This document shows positions 1 through 7,983 of a stretch of 10,066 nt of DNA, piece after piece (position 1 is the stretch's first letter; every line of letters starts with the position of its first letter). The position numbers and the translations under genes are program-made. A model generated the notes under the pieces. That model made no database searches and was not told the origin of the DNA. It worked only from the letters and a program-made list of their open reading frames with translations. Source of the DNA: Candidatus Pelagibacter sp. (GTDB lineage: Bacteria; Pseudomonadota; Alphaproteobacteria; Pelagibacterales; Pelagibacteraceae); assembly GCA_028097785.1 (NCBI GenBank), contig JAOHFB010000023.1, positions 1 to 10,066 of the forward strand. Reading direction: 5' to 3'.

Positions 1-511
1 GAGAGATTTTATAACAAACTCCTCGTGTGGAGTTTGTGGTAAATCTTCACTAGATGCATTGGAAATTATAAAACAAAACAAGACAAATCCGGATCAACCT
101 AAAATATCTAAAGAAGTTATAATAAAAGCCCCTACTATACTTCGTGAAAATCAATCAGAATTTAGTAAAACTGGAGGTATTCATGCAAGTGGTCTGTTTA
201 ATAGCAACGGTGATTTGATTTCTGTTAAAGAGGATGTGGGTCGTCACAATGCTTTAGATAAAATTATCGGCTATACTTTATTTAATGGACAAATTAATCC
301 CTTAACACAATTCATAACTTGCTCTGGAAGGCTAAATTTTGAACTTGTTCAAAAGGTATTAATGACTGATATTGGAATAATGATAGGTGTTGGTGCGCCA
401 ACTAGTCTTGCTATTGATTTAGCGAATAAATTTGACATTACCCTAATAGGTTTCGTAAAGAGAGATAGTTTTAACATTTACACAAATAACAAAAAAGTTA
501 TTGTGGGCTAA
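1..511 (+). CDS. fdhD: FdhD, formate dehydrogenase sulfurtransferase (C-terminal part, cut by window edge)
   Basis: FdhD passes sulfur from a cysteine desulfurase (IscS in E. coli) to the Mo-bisPGD cofactor, which formate dehydrogenases need for activity; it acts in the cytoplasm. The frame is open from base 2 with no start in view, so the gene begins left of the window; about 169 residues are visible, against roughly 280 in E. coli. The first codons encode the family hallmark NSSCGVCGKSS, whose CxxC cysteines (codons at 26-28 and 35-37) carry the sulfur. Further on are GGIHASGLF and EDVGRHNALDK, both typical of FdhD. The TTG at 59 is not the start, because it would remove the CxxC motif. The stop is 18 bases before the formate dehydrogenase subunit gene on the same strand, which fits a dedicated maturase in the same operon. 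The FdhD relative in fds operons is called FdsC; I cannot separate the two names from this fragment. Confidence 0.95.
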   Translation, partial: RDFITNSSCGVCGKSSLDALEIIKQNKTNPDQPKISKEVIIKAPTILRENQSEFSKTGGIHASGLFNSNGDLISVKEDVGRHNALDKIIGYTLFNGQINPLTQFITCSGRLNFELVQKVLMTDIGIMIGVGAPTSLAIDLANKFDITLIGFVKRDSFNIYTNNKKVIVG

Positions 512-518
512 TTAAAAA

Positions 519-524
519 AAAGGG
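519..524 (+). promoter_or_regulatory. Ribosome binding site for the GTG start of the FdsGB fusion
   Basis: A purine run AAAGGG ends five bases before the GTG at 530. It is the only Shine-Dalgarno-like sequence in the 18-base gap after fdhD. It supports the GTG start, since no ATG lies between it and the first helix of the NuoE-like domain. Confidence 0.5.
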
Positions 525-529
525 TAATT

Positions 530-2185
530 GTGTCAAAAAACATTAGTAATTTATCAGGAAGAATTGGCTTAAAAGATAATCTTTTTAAGCAAATCTCAGA
601 AAACACATTAAGTGACACCCCAAAAGATATTAAAGAAATAGCCAAAGAGCATAACTTAGGAGTTTCAACTCTTCATGGTGCTGAGAGTTTCTACGAATTT
701 TTAAGACCTTCACACAGAGAAAAAAAAGCATTTGTTTGTAATGGAAGCGCTTGCATGTGTGCAGGCACTCAAGAAAAATTAAAAGACACTTTAAAAGAAA
801 AATTAGGTGACGATAAAGTTGGAGAAATGTTTTGCCTAGGACATTGCTATGAAAATAATGCTTTTCATTATGATGGTGAAAACTATGCAGGAAAAGACAT
901 AGAAAAAATTGACCAAATTTTAAAAGGTGAAGAAATTAAACAGGATAAATTTTTTTCAAAAAGTTATGCAACAACAAGTTTTTTAATGGATGATAAATTA
1001 TCGTCTACTGATCAATTTAAAGATCAATTAAATAAATTTCTAAAAATAGATAAACAAGAGATTATTAAATCTCTATTAGACTCTAATCTCACAGGAAGAG
1101 GTGGTGCAGGATTTCCAACAGGAATGAAATGGGATTTTTGTAGTAAAGCAAAAGGAGATAAGAAATATGTTCTATGTAATGCGGATGAAGGTGATTCAGG
1201 TGCATTTTCAGATAGATACTTATTAGAAGATCAGCCACTGAAGGTTATCTTTGGAATGGTCCTTTGTGGAATGGTAATTGGAAGTGATGAAGGTGTCTTA
1301 TATATAAGAGGAGAGTATCCAAAATCTATAGAAGCTATCAACGGCTGTATCAATGAGTTAAAAAAATTAAATTTATTAGGTGATAATATTCTAGGAACTG
1401 ATTTTTCTTTTGATTTAGGTATTTGTATAGGACAAGGCGCCTATATTTGTGGAGAAGAAACTGCTTTGATTGCATCAATAGAAGGAAGACGTGCCGAAGT
1501 GGATGTAAGACCTCCTTTTCCAGTTACTGAAGGTTTGTATAAAAAACCAACAGTAGTTAATAACGTTGAAACTTTAGCTGCTGCAACTGGTATTTTAATT
1601 AATGGTCCAGAAAAATTTTCATCTATAGGAAATAAAAAATCTGCAGGAACTAAACTTGTTTGCCTTGATAGTTTTTTTAATAATCCAGGTGTTTATGAAA
1701 TTGATATGGGAACACCAATGAAAAAAATATTTAATGAAATTGGTGGTGGATACAAAGAACCTGTTAAAGCATTTCAAATTGGTGGTCCTTTAGGTGGTGT
1801 TGTTCCTTTAAATGAAATAGAAAATTTAAACTTAGACTTTCAAGAGTTTACTTCAAAAGGTTTTATGTTGGGACACGCTAGTGTCGTTAGTATTCCAAAA
1901 GATTTTTCAATGGCCGAATATATTCGTCATTTATTTGAATTCTCAGCTGAAGAATCGTGTGGTAAATGCTTTCCTGGAAGACTGGGATCTTATAGAGGTA
2001 AAGAAATGTTTGACCAAGCTAAGAAGGGAACTGCTAAAATACCCCTTAAATTACTTAATGAATTGCTTGTTACAATGCAAAAAGGTTGTTTATGTGCTCT
2101 TTGTGGAGCCATACCTACTCCAATTATGAATATTCTTAAGTACTTTGGAGAAGAAATGAAAAATGATATGGTAAAAGATAATTAA
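530..2185 (+). CDS. fdsB: NAD-dependent formate dehydrogenase, fused gamma/beta (FdsG-FdsB, NuoE-NuoF-like) subunit
   Basis: This is the diaphorase arm of a soluble formate dehydrogenase: it takes electrons from FdsA and reduces NAD+ through FMN. The protein has 551 residues. Residues 1-130 form a NuoE/FdsG-like helical plus thioredoxin-fold domain with all four [2Fe-2S] ligands in the right pattern (C70-x4-C75 and C102-x3-C106). Residues 140-551 are NuoF/FdsB-like: the FMN loop GRGGAGFPTGMKW (189-201), NADEGDSGAFSDR (217-229), the FMN/NAD motif GAYICGEETAL (303-313), and the C-terminal cluster region ESCGKC (C477, C480). The third cluster cysteine, normally in CxxCxxC, is glycine (G483), while the fourth-ligand segment GCLCALCG carries C520, C522 and C525 instead of one cysteine. 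In Rhodobacter and Cupriavidus FdsG and FdsB are separate proteins; here they are one. The GTG start follows a modest Shine-Dalgarno; the stop overlaps the fdsA start by one base (TAATG), implying translational coupling. Confidence 0.93.
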   Translation: MSKNISNLSGRIGLKDNLFKQISENTLSDTPKDIKEIAKEHNLGVSTLHGAESFYEFLRPSHREKKAFVCNGSACMCAGTQEKLKDTLKEKLGDDKVGEMFCLGHCYENNAFHYDGENYAGKDIEKIDQILKGEEIKQDKFFSKSYATTSFLMDDKLSSTDQFKDQLNKFLKIDKQEIIKSLLDSNLTGRGGAGFPTGMKWDFCSKAKGDKKYVLCNADEGDSGAFSDRYLLEDQPLKVIFGMVLCGMVIGSDEGVLYIRGEYPKSIEAINGCINELKKLNLLGDNILGTDFSFDLGICIGQGAYICGEETALIASIEGRRAEVDVRPPFPVTEGLYKKPTVVNNVETLAAATGILINGPEKFSSIGNKKSAGTKLVCLDSFFNNPGVYEIDMGTPMKKIFNEIGGGYKEPVKAFQIGGPLGGVVPLNEIENLNLDFQEFTSKGFMLGHASVVSIPKDFSMAEYIRHLFEFSAEESCGKCFPGRLGSYRGKEMFDQAKKGTAKIPLKLLNELLVTMQKGCLCALCGAIPTPIMNILKYFGEEMKNDMVKDN

Positions 2186-4953
2186 TGAGTTCTGAAAAAA
2201 GAAAAATAGCTTATATCGATGGAAAACCGTATGAAATCGGTGCAAACCACACATCTATATTAAAATTTGTTAAAAGTTATGTTGGAGAAAAAAAAGTTCC
2301 AACTCTTTGTGATGATCCAAATTTGGCTCCTTATGGTGCTTGTAGAGTTTGTTCGGTTGAAGTTGCTTTAGAAAAAGATGGCCCAACAAGAATGGTTGCC
2401 TCTTGTCATACTCCAGTAGCTGAAAACCAACATATCTTTACATCCAATGAAGCAATAACAAGTCTTAGAAAAAATATTGTAGAACTTGTTTTAACTGATC
2501 ATCCAATGGAATGTGATAGTTGTGAAGTTAATAATAACTGTGAACTTCAAACTGTTGCTAATGATTTGGGAATCTCAGACCACAGATATAATAGTCCTAA
2601 ACAACACAAGGGAATTCCAAGAGATACTTCCCATGACTACATGAGAATGAATTTAGATAACTGTATCAACTGTGGAAGATGTGTTAGAGCTTGTGATGAA
2701 ATTCAAGGTTCTTTTGTTCTAACAATGAGTGGCAGAGGTTTTGAGTCAAGAATTACTACAGATAACGATATGATGTTTGGGGATAGTTCTTGTGTATCTT
2801 GTGGGGCTTGTGCACACACTTGTCCAACCGATGCTATATCAGATGTCTTTCAATCAAAATCAGCTGCTGTAGATAAAAAAGTTAGGACTACATGTTCTTA
2901 TTGTGGAGTTGGATGTAACTTAGAAGCATCAATTAAAGATGAAAAAGTTGTAGCAATTGATACTCCAAAAGAAACTGAAGTAAATGCTGGGCATACTTGT
3001 ATTAAAGGAAGATATGCATTTAGTTTTTACGACCATCCTGACAGATTAAAAACTCCTTTGATAAAACGAAATGGAAAATTTGAAGAAGCTTCTTGGGACG
3101 AAGCGTATGATTTTATCAAAAAAGAAATGAATAGAATTGTTAAAGATAATGGTCCTGATGCATTTGCAGGTATTTCATCAGCAAGATGTACTAATGAAGA
3201 AAACTATGTATTTCAAAAAATGATCAGAGCTGCTGTTGGAACTAACAGTGTAGATTGTTGTGCTAGGATTTGTCACTCACCAACAGCTTGGGGAATGCAA
3301 CAAACTTTTGGAACAGGTGCTGCAACTAATTCTACTGAAGATATATATCATGCAGATTGTTTTATAGTTATTGGAGCAAATCCAACTAACGCTCACCCTG
3401 TAACTGGAGCAAAAATAAAACAACAAGTGATGAAGGGGAAAAAATTAATTGTGCTTGACCCAGTAACTACTGAATTAGCTAAACTTGCAGATTATCATAT
3501 TAAACTAAGACCTGGAACTAACGTTGCTGTTCTTAATATGATGTTGCACTTTATTATAAAATCAAAGCTCTATAATGCTGATTTTGTGAGAGATAGAACT
3601 GAGGGATTTGACAATTTCCTTAAGGAAATTGAAAGACAAGATATTGATCATTTAGCAAAAGTTGCAGGCGTTGATAAACAATTGGTTAAGGAAGCAGCTA
3701 TAGCTTACGCAACAGCTAAAAATTCAATGGAATTTCACGGTTTAGGAGTTACTGAACAAGAACAAGGATCAAAAACAGTAATGTTAATTGCAGATCTTGC
3801 AATGATTACTGGAAATATTGGCAGAAAAGGTGTTGGAGTAAACCCACTTAGAGGACAGAACAATGTTCAAGGAGCAGCTGATATGGGATGCCAACCACAT
3901 CAAGGTGCAGGCTACTTCGAAGTTGCTGATGAGAAAAATCAAAAATTCTATACAGAAAAATATGGTGTAACACACCCAACTAAACCAGGATTAAAAATTC
4001 CACAAATGTTTGAAGCAGCAATTGATAAAGAATTAAAAGGACTATGGATCATCGGTGAAGATATAGTTCAAACAGATCCTAACAGTGCTCATGTTGTTGA
4101 AGCAATGAATTCATTAGAACTTTTAGTAGTTCAAGAAATATTTATGAGTGAAACAGCTAAACTTGCTACTGTAGTTTTACCAGGAACAACTTTCCTAGAA
4201 AAAGATGGTACATTCACAAATACAGAGAGAAGAATTCAAAGAGTAAACAGAGCTGTTCCGCCGTTACCAGGTACAAAACCAGATGGAGTTATTGTAACTG
4301 ATATGATGCAAAAACTTGGATTTGATCAACCTACTTATGATGCAGATCAAGTGTTAAAAGAAATTGCAGATGTTGTTCCATTCTTTAAAGGAGTGACCAG
4401 GGAAAGACTTGGAAAACTTGGATTACAATGGCCAGTTCAAGAAGATGGAACAGATACACAAATACTTCATACAGAAACGTTTAAACTAGGAAAAGGAAGA
4501 CTTAAGAATTTTGACTGGAAAGAGTCTACTGAAATAGAAACTAATAAAAAAGATTATCCACTAATATTAACAACTAGTAGAGTGTTGCAGCACTATAATG
4601 CAGCAACTATGACAAGAAGAACTAAAAATATTAACATTGTAGATGAAGATGTGCTTTTAATACATCCTAAGGATGCTGCTAATAGAGATTTAAATACAGG
4701 TGATATCGGTAGACTTTATTCTGGCAGAGGTGAAGTTGCTTTAAAAGTAGAAGTTACTGATAAAGTTAAGGAAGGAATTGTTTTCACAACGTTCCACTTC
4801 CCAGAACATATGGTAAATATGGTTACCGGCCATGGTAAAGATGAAGAAACTATGTGTGCTGAATACAAGGTTTCATCAGTAGAAGTTCAAAAAATTTCAA
4901 ACCAGTTCAAAACAGAAGTTAAAGCAAAAGAAAATCAAGCTGAAGTAAATTAA
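2185..4953 (+). CDS. fdsA: NAD-dependent formate dehydrogenase, molybdenum catalytic alpha subunit
   Basis: Cytoplasmic catalytic subunit oxidising formate to CO2 at a Mo-bisPGD centre. Its 922 residues show the full FdsA layout. An N-terminal [2Fe-2S] domain has C42, C53, C56 and C74. A His-ligated [4Fe-4S] site follows (H106, C110, C113, C119). Two ferredoxin-type [4Fe-4S] sets are C160/C163/C166/C170 and C203/C206/C209/C213. The cluster next to the molybdopterin is CSYCGVGC plus C272. The Mo ligand is a cysteine, C363, followed by H364 in ARICHSPT; the essential arginine is likely R556 in NPLRGQNNVQG, matching R333 of E. coli FdhF. There is no in-frame TGA, so the enzyme does not use selenocysteine. 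The C-terminal cofactor-capping domain (about 790-905) is intact. It starts in the TAATG overlap with the fused diaphorase gene, and selO follows after five bases. No FdsD gene follows, unlike the classical fds operon. SAR11 relatives use formate dehydrogenase to gain energy from C1 compounds (family knowledge). Confidence 0.97.
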   Translation: MSSEKRKIAYIDGKPYEIGANHTSILKFVKSYVGEKKVPTLCDDPNLAPYGACRVCSVEVALEKDGPTRMVASCHTPVAENQHIFTSNEAITSLRKNIVELVLTDHPMECDSCEVNNNCELQTVANDLGISDHRYNSPKQHKGIPRDTSHDYMRMNLDNCINCGRCVRACDEIQGSFVLTMSGRGFESRITTDNDMMFGDSSCVSCGACAHTCPTDAISDVFQSKSAAVDKKVRTTCSYCGVGCNLEASIKDEKVVAIDTPKETEVNAGHTCIKGRYAFSFYDHPDRLKTPLIKRNGKFEEASWDEAYDFIKKEMNRIVKDNGPDAFAGISSARCTNEENYVFQKMIRAAVGTNSVDCCARICHSPTAWGMQQTFGTGAATNSTEDIYHADCFIVIGANPTNAHPVTGAKIKQQVMKGKKLIVLDPVTTELAKLADYHIKLRPGTNVAVLNMMLHFIIKSKLYNADFVRDRTEGFDNFLKEIERQDIDHLAKVAGVDKQLVKEAAIAYATAKNSMEFHGLGVTEQEQGSKTVMLIADLAMITGNIGRKGVGVNPLRGQNNVQGAADMGCQPHQGAGYFEVADEKNQKFYTEKYGVTHPTKPGLKIPQMFEAAIDKELKGLWIIGEDIVQTDPNSAHVVEAMNSLELLVVQEIFMSETAKLATVVLPGTTFLEKDGTFTNTERRIQRVNRAVPPLPGTKPDGVIVTDMMQKLGFDQPTYDADQVLKEIADVVPFFKGVTRERLGKLGLQWPVQEDGTDTQILHTETFKLGKGRLKNFDWKESTEIETNKKDYPLILTTSRVLQHYNAATMTRRTKNINIVDEDVLLIHPKDAANRDLNTGDIGRLYSGRGEVALKVEVTDKVKEGIVFTTFHFPEHMVNMVTGHGKDEETMCAEYKVSSVEVQKISNQFKTEVKAKENQAEVN

Positions 4954-4958
4954 TTAAA

Positions 4959-6407
4959 ATGACCATTGGTTGGCATTTTGATAACACCTATTCAAAACTA
5001 TCTAAAACCTTTATAGAAGATATTAAGCCTACACCAGTTCATGATCCAGAATTAGTGATTTTAAATGATCAATTGGCAAAAGAATTAAATTTAGATTTTT
5101 CAAAGACAAAAGAAAAAGATTTGTCTTTGTTGTTTTCTGGAAACTCTTTACCAAATGGGAGTAACACAATTGCTCAAGCTTACGCCGGTCATCAATTTGG
5201 CCATTTTACTATGTTGGGTGATGGAAGAGCTGTTCTATTGGGCGAACATATAGCTAATAAAAACAACCGTTTTGATATTCAATTTAAGGGTTCGGGAAGA
5301 ACTTCATTTTCAAGAGGTGGGGATGGACGTGCTGCGTTAGGGCCAATGCTTAGAGAATATATTATCAGTGAAGCTATTAACACTTTAAATATTCCAACAA
5401 CTAGAAGTCTTGCTGTAGTTAAAACAGGTGAAAAAGTTGTAAGAGAAAATTTATTAGAAGGAGCTATTTTAACAAGAGTTGCTTCAAGCCACTTACGTGT
5501 GGGTACTTTTCAATACATAGCAGCTAGACAAAATATTGAAGATCTTAACACACTGGTCGATTACACTATTGAAAGACATTATCCTCAAATTAAATCTTCG
5601 AAAACAAAAGCTTTAGATTTATTAAACTTAGTAATGGAAAAGCAATGTCTGTTAGTAGTTGATTGGATGCGCGTAGGTTTTATTCATGGAGTAATGAATA
5701 CAGATAATATGACAATATCTGGAGAAACTATCGATTACGGTCCATGTGCCTTTATGGATCAATATCACCCCAAAACAGTTTTTAGTTCTATAGATAAATT
5801 TGGTAGATACGCATATTCTAACCAACCTCCTATAACTAAATGGAATTTAGCTAGATTTGCTGAATGTCTCATTCCACTTATTGACGAAAATGAAGAGGCT
5901 GCAATTAAAATTGCAACTGATGTAATTGACAACTTTCAAAATATTTATGAAAAAAAATGGTTAAATATGATGAGAGATAAACTAGGCTTATTCGGTGAAG
6001 ATAAAAACGATAGAAAGTTAATTGATGATTTACTTAATTGGATGGAAAAACATAAAATTGATTATACAAATACTTTTTGCCATTTAATGGAAATCAAAAT
6101 TGATGATAACACCTATAAAGAAGAAGCTTTTATAACATGGTTTGAAAAATGGAAAAAAAGATCTAAATTAAATAACTCATCTAAAGAAAAACAAATTGAA
6201 TTAATGAAAAAAAATAATCCTATTGTTATTCCAAGAAACCATAAAGTAGAGGAAGCTTTATCAGAAGCATATAATGGTAACTTGGAAAAAATGAATAAAC
6301 TTAATAATATATTGAAAAATCCTTATTCTAATCAAAAAGATATTACTGAATATCAAGTTCCTGCTCCAACGACTGATGAAAAGTATCAAACTTTCTGTGG
6401 TACTTAA
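4959..6407 (+). CDS. selO: SelO (YdiU/UPF0061) pseudokinase-fold protein AMPylase
   Basis: SelO transfers AMP from ATP to Ser, Thr or Tyr of target proteins; in E. coli it is tied to redox stress and glutathionylation. The 482-residue length matches E. coli SelO (478). Visible motifs are YAGHQFGHFTMLGDGRA (75-91), the nucleotide-binding stretch FKGSGRTSFSRGGDGRAALG (109-128, with K110), HGVMNTDNM (243-251) and the metal-binding DYGPCAFMD (259-267, D259). The protein ends FCGT, so the conserved C-terminal cysteine (C480) is present. In E. coli that cysteine pairs with an activation-loop cysteine (C272); the aligned loop here (268-286) has F275 at that place and no cysteine, so the redox switch may be lost or use C263. 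The gene starts five bases after the fdsA stop with no clear Shine-Dalgarno, so it probably belongs to the formate dehydrogenase transcript. It ends two bases before the convergent oxidoreductase gene. Confidence 0.95.
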   Translation: MTIGWHFDNTYSKLSKTFIEDIKPTPVHDPELVILNDQLAKELNLDFSKTKEKDLSLLFSGNSLPNGSNTIAQAYAGHQFGHFTMLGDGRAVLLGEHIANKNNRFDIQFKGSGRTSFSRGGDGRAALGPMLREYIISEAINTLNIPTTRSLAVVKTGEKVVRENLLEGAILTRVASSHLRVGTFQYIAARQNIEDLNTLVDYTIERHYPQIKSSKTKALDLLNLVMEKQCLLVVDWMRVGFIHGVMNTDNMTISGETIDYGPCAFMDQYHPKTVFSSIDKFGRYAYSNQPPITKWNLARFAECLIPLIDENEEAAIKIATDVIDNFQNIYEKKWLNMMRDKLGLFGEDKNDRKLIDDLLNWMEKHKIDYTNTFCHLMEIKIDDNTYKEEAFITWFEKWKKRSKLNNSSKEKQIELMKKNNPIVIPRNHKVEEALSEAYNGNLEKMNKLNNILKNPYSNQKDITEYQVPAPTTDEKYQTFCGT

Positions 6408-6409
6408 AT

Positions 6410-7513
6410 TTATAATACGTAAGGTTCAGGTCTAGCGCTGTTACCTAACACTCTTTCAACTGCAAACTCACTAATATCAATAGTTTGATAAGATCCAGTT
6501 GTAATAAGTTCTGTTAATGCTCTTCCAATTCCTGGTGCTTGCATCAATCCTCTTCCAGTAAATCCAGAAGCCATATAAACGTTTTCATATTTAGGATGTT
6601 TGCCAACAACAGCATTATTGTCTAATTTATTACAATCATAATATCCTGCCCATCCACCTGTTAACTTTAATTCTTCAAAAGCGGGTATTCGTTTTGCAAG
6701 TGCAGGCCAAACTAATTCCTCAAAATCATTCCATGCTGGTTCTAAATCATCAGCGTCAAATACAGAAAGTGGTGAACCAGCCAAGTACTCCCCGCCCTCT
6801 GGTCGCCAATAAACTCCGGTTGTTAAATCACCTGTTAAAGGCATTTCCTTAATGTAAGTTGGGCATTTTACCCTGAAAACTGTGTGTTTTTGAGGAACAA
6901 CTGGAATATCTTCTAGTAACTCTTTTGTCCAACAACCAGCTGCTGAAACAATTGTTTTGGCGTTAATTTCAGAAATATTTTTAACATCACCTTTGATAAA
7001 TTCAGCACCAAGCTCAATAGCTTTACTTTTAAGAGCACTATGGAACATAAAGGGATCAATCCAACCTTCGCTTTGATTATCAGTATAAGTTGCTGTTTCA
7101 ATTCCTTCATTATTAACATAAGGAAATACTTTTGATAATTCTGATCCTTTAATATTTTTTGTACCCGCATCACATTCTTTGTGATTTTCTAAAGCGCGGT
7201 ATTGTTCTTCAGCATGCTCAGGACCAAACATTAAAAGATATCCATTAGTCACCATGCTTGCAGTAGGATTTGGGTTTTTTTGAGTTTTTAGTAATTCAGG
7301 AATTTGATAAATAAATTCTCTAGCAAACTTTCCTAATAAAATATTTTCTCTTTGAAAAAATTGTCTTCTAAAACCACCTAAGGATAAAGGGAAAGAGGCT
7401 GTTTTGTATGTTGGGTCTCTTTCTATAACTTTTACTTTTCTGCCTTCTTTAGATAAAAAATAAGCAGTAGCTGCTCCTATGATACCACCACCAATTACTA
7501 CAACATCATCCAT
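6410..7513 (-). CDS. FAD-dependent oxidoreductase, DAO family, FOXRED1-like
   Basis: A flavoprotein of the D-amino-acid oxidase/sarcosine dehydrogenase superfamily, 367 residues, a normal length for a single-domain member. It opens with a Rossmann FAD site, VVVIGGGIIGAATAYFL (G8, G10, G13), with the ribose-binding acid in VIERD (E31). SLGGFRRQF (44-52) and GFTGRGLMQAPGIGRALTE (317-335) resemble FOXRED1-type proteins, as does GGWAGYYD (286-293). At position 321 it has Arg, where I recall relatives usually having His (GFSGHG). No signal peptide or membrane segment is visible. The substrate cannot be read from sequence; oxidation of a secondary or N-methylated amine (sarcosine- or dimethylglycine-like) or a D-amino acid is the family expectation. 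The ATG at 7513 sits just before the Rossmann strand. It lies two bases downstream of tspO on the same strand, so the two are probably co-transcribed. It faces selO tail to tail. Confidence 0.88.
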   Translation of the reverse strand: MDDVVVIGGGIIGAATAYFLSKEGRKVKVIERDPTYKTASFPLSLGGFRRQFFQRENILLGKFAREFIYQIPELLKTQKNPNPTASMVTNGYLLMFGPEHAEEQYRALENHKECDAGTKNIKGSELSKVFPYVNNEGIETATYTDNQSEGWIDPFMFHSALKSKAIELGAEFIKGDVKNISEINAKTIVSAAGCWTKELLEDIPVVPQKHTVFRVKCPTYIKEMPLTGDLTTGVYWRPEGGEYLAGSPLSVFDADDLEPAWNDFEELVWPALAKRIPAFEELKLTGGWAGYYDCNKLDNNAVVGKHPKYENVYMASGFTGRGLMQAPGIGRALTELITTGSYQTIDISEFAVERVLGNSARPEPYVL

Positions 7514-7515
7514 AT

Positions 7516-7983
7516 TTAATTTAATATAATCAAACTACTGTTAAGAATTAGTGCAAAGCAACACCAAAGTAAATATGGAATCATTAAATATGCACTGACT
7601 TTCTTGACGCGTCTAAATTTTAAAATAAGGTTGATAATAAAAGCTATTAATATGATTAACACAACTAAAGCTAAAAGCATGTTGTGAAATACAAAAAAAG
7701 TAATACTCCAAGTTGTATTAAAAACTAAGTGTATAAAGTAAATATAAACCGTATTCATTTCTTTATTTTTTGAGTGCCAATAAAGCCATATAGAAATAGC
7801 CATCATTAAATACAAAATAGTCCACACCGGACCAAACACCCAATCTGGTGGATTAAATATTGGTTTATTCAATAATGAATACCAAGGCTCTTTAAAATTA
7901 ATGGTAGCTAAACCGCCAACTAAAGAAGCCGAAAAAGTAATGATTAGAAACAATATAAATGTTAAGAGTTTATTTTTAATCAT
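7516..7983 (-). CDS. tspO: TspO/MBR (tryptophan-rich sensory protein) family membrane protein
   Basis: An inner-membrane protein of the TspO/peripheral benzodiazepine receptor family, 155 residues, with five hydrophobic segments. TspO proteins bind porphyrins; in Rhodobacter TspO tunes photopigment gene expression to oxygen. Family signatures are clear: EPWYSLLNKPIFNPPDWVFG (32-51) then PVWTILYLMM (52-61), FNTTWS (88-93), and PYLLWCCFALILN (136-148). I chose the ATG at 7983. A frame-open TTG at 8001 would add six residues, but TspO proteins usually begin with a short basic lead into helix 1, as MIKNKLL does here. No good Shine-Dalgarno precedes either start. The oxidoreductase gene follows after two bases on the same strand; the short-chain dehydrogenase diverges only 21 bases away. 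The ligand here is unknown; a heme, porphyrin or oxidative-stress role is inference from family. Confidence 0.93.
   Translation of the reverse strand: MIKNKLLTFILFLIITFSASLVGGLATINFKEPWYSLLNKPIFNPPDWVFGPVWTILYLMMAISIWLYWHSKNKEMNTVYIYFIHLVFNTTWSITFFVFHNMLLALVVLIILIAFIINLILKFRRVKKVSAYLMIPYLLWCCFALILNSSLIILN

Noticed and set aside
59..511. TTG at 59 as the fdhD start
   Set aside because: The frame continues to base 2 and encodes the essential SSCGVCGK motif, so the gene is cut by the window edge rather than starting at 59.
1881..2129. 82-codon open frame inside the FdsGB gene
   Set aside because: It lies in another frame within the conserved FdsB C-terminus, has no recognisable domain and is explained by AT-rich shadow coding.
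3271..3273. Selenocysteine at the formate dehydrogenase active site
   Set aside because: The codon is TGT (Cys363), and no in-frame TGA occurs, so no SECIS element is needed.
3784..3975. 63-codon antisense open frame inside fdsA
   Set aside because: It is opposite a highly conserved molybdopterin-binding stretch, with no domain signature or ribosome binding site.
6405..6420. Intrinsic terminator between selO and the convergent oxidoreductase gene
   Set aside because: The two stops are two bases apart and I see no stable GC-rich hairpin followed by a T run on either strand.
6913..7173. 86-codon minus-strand frame inside the FAD oxidoreductase gene
   Set aside because: A frame-shifted shadow of the real gene on the same strand; low-complexity Leu/Lys/Gln composition without motif.
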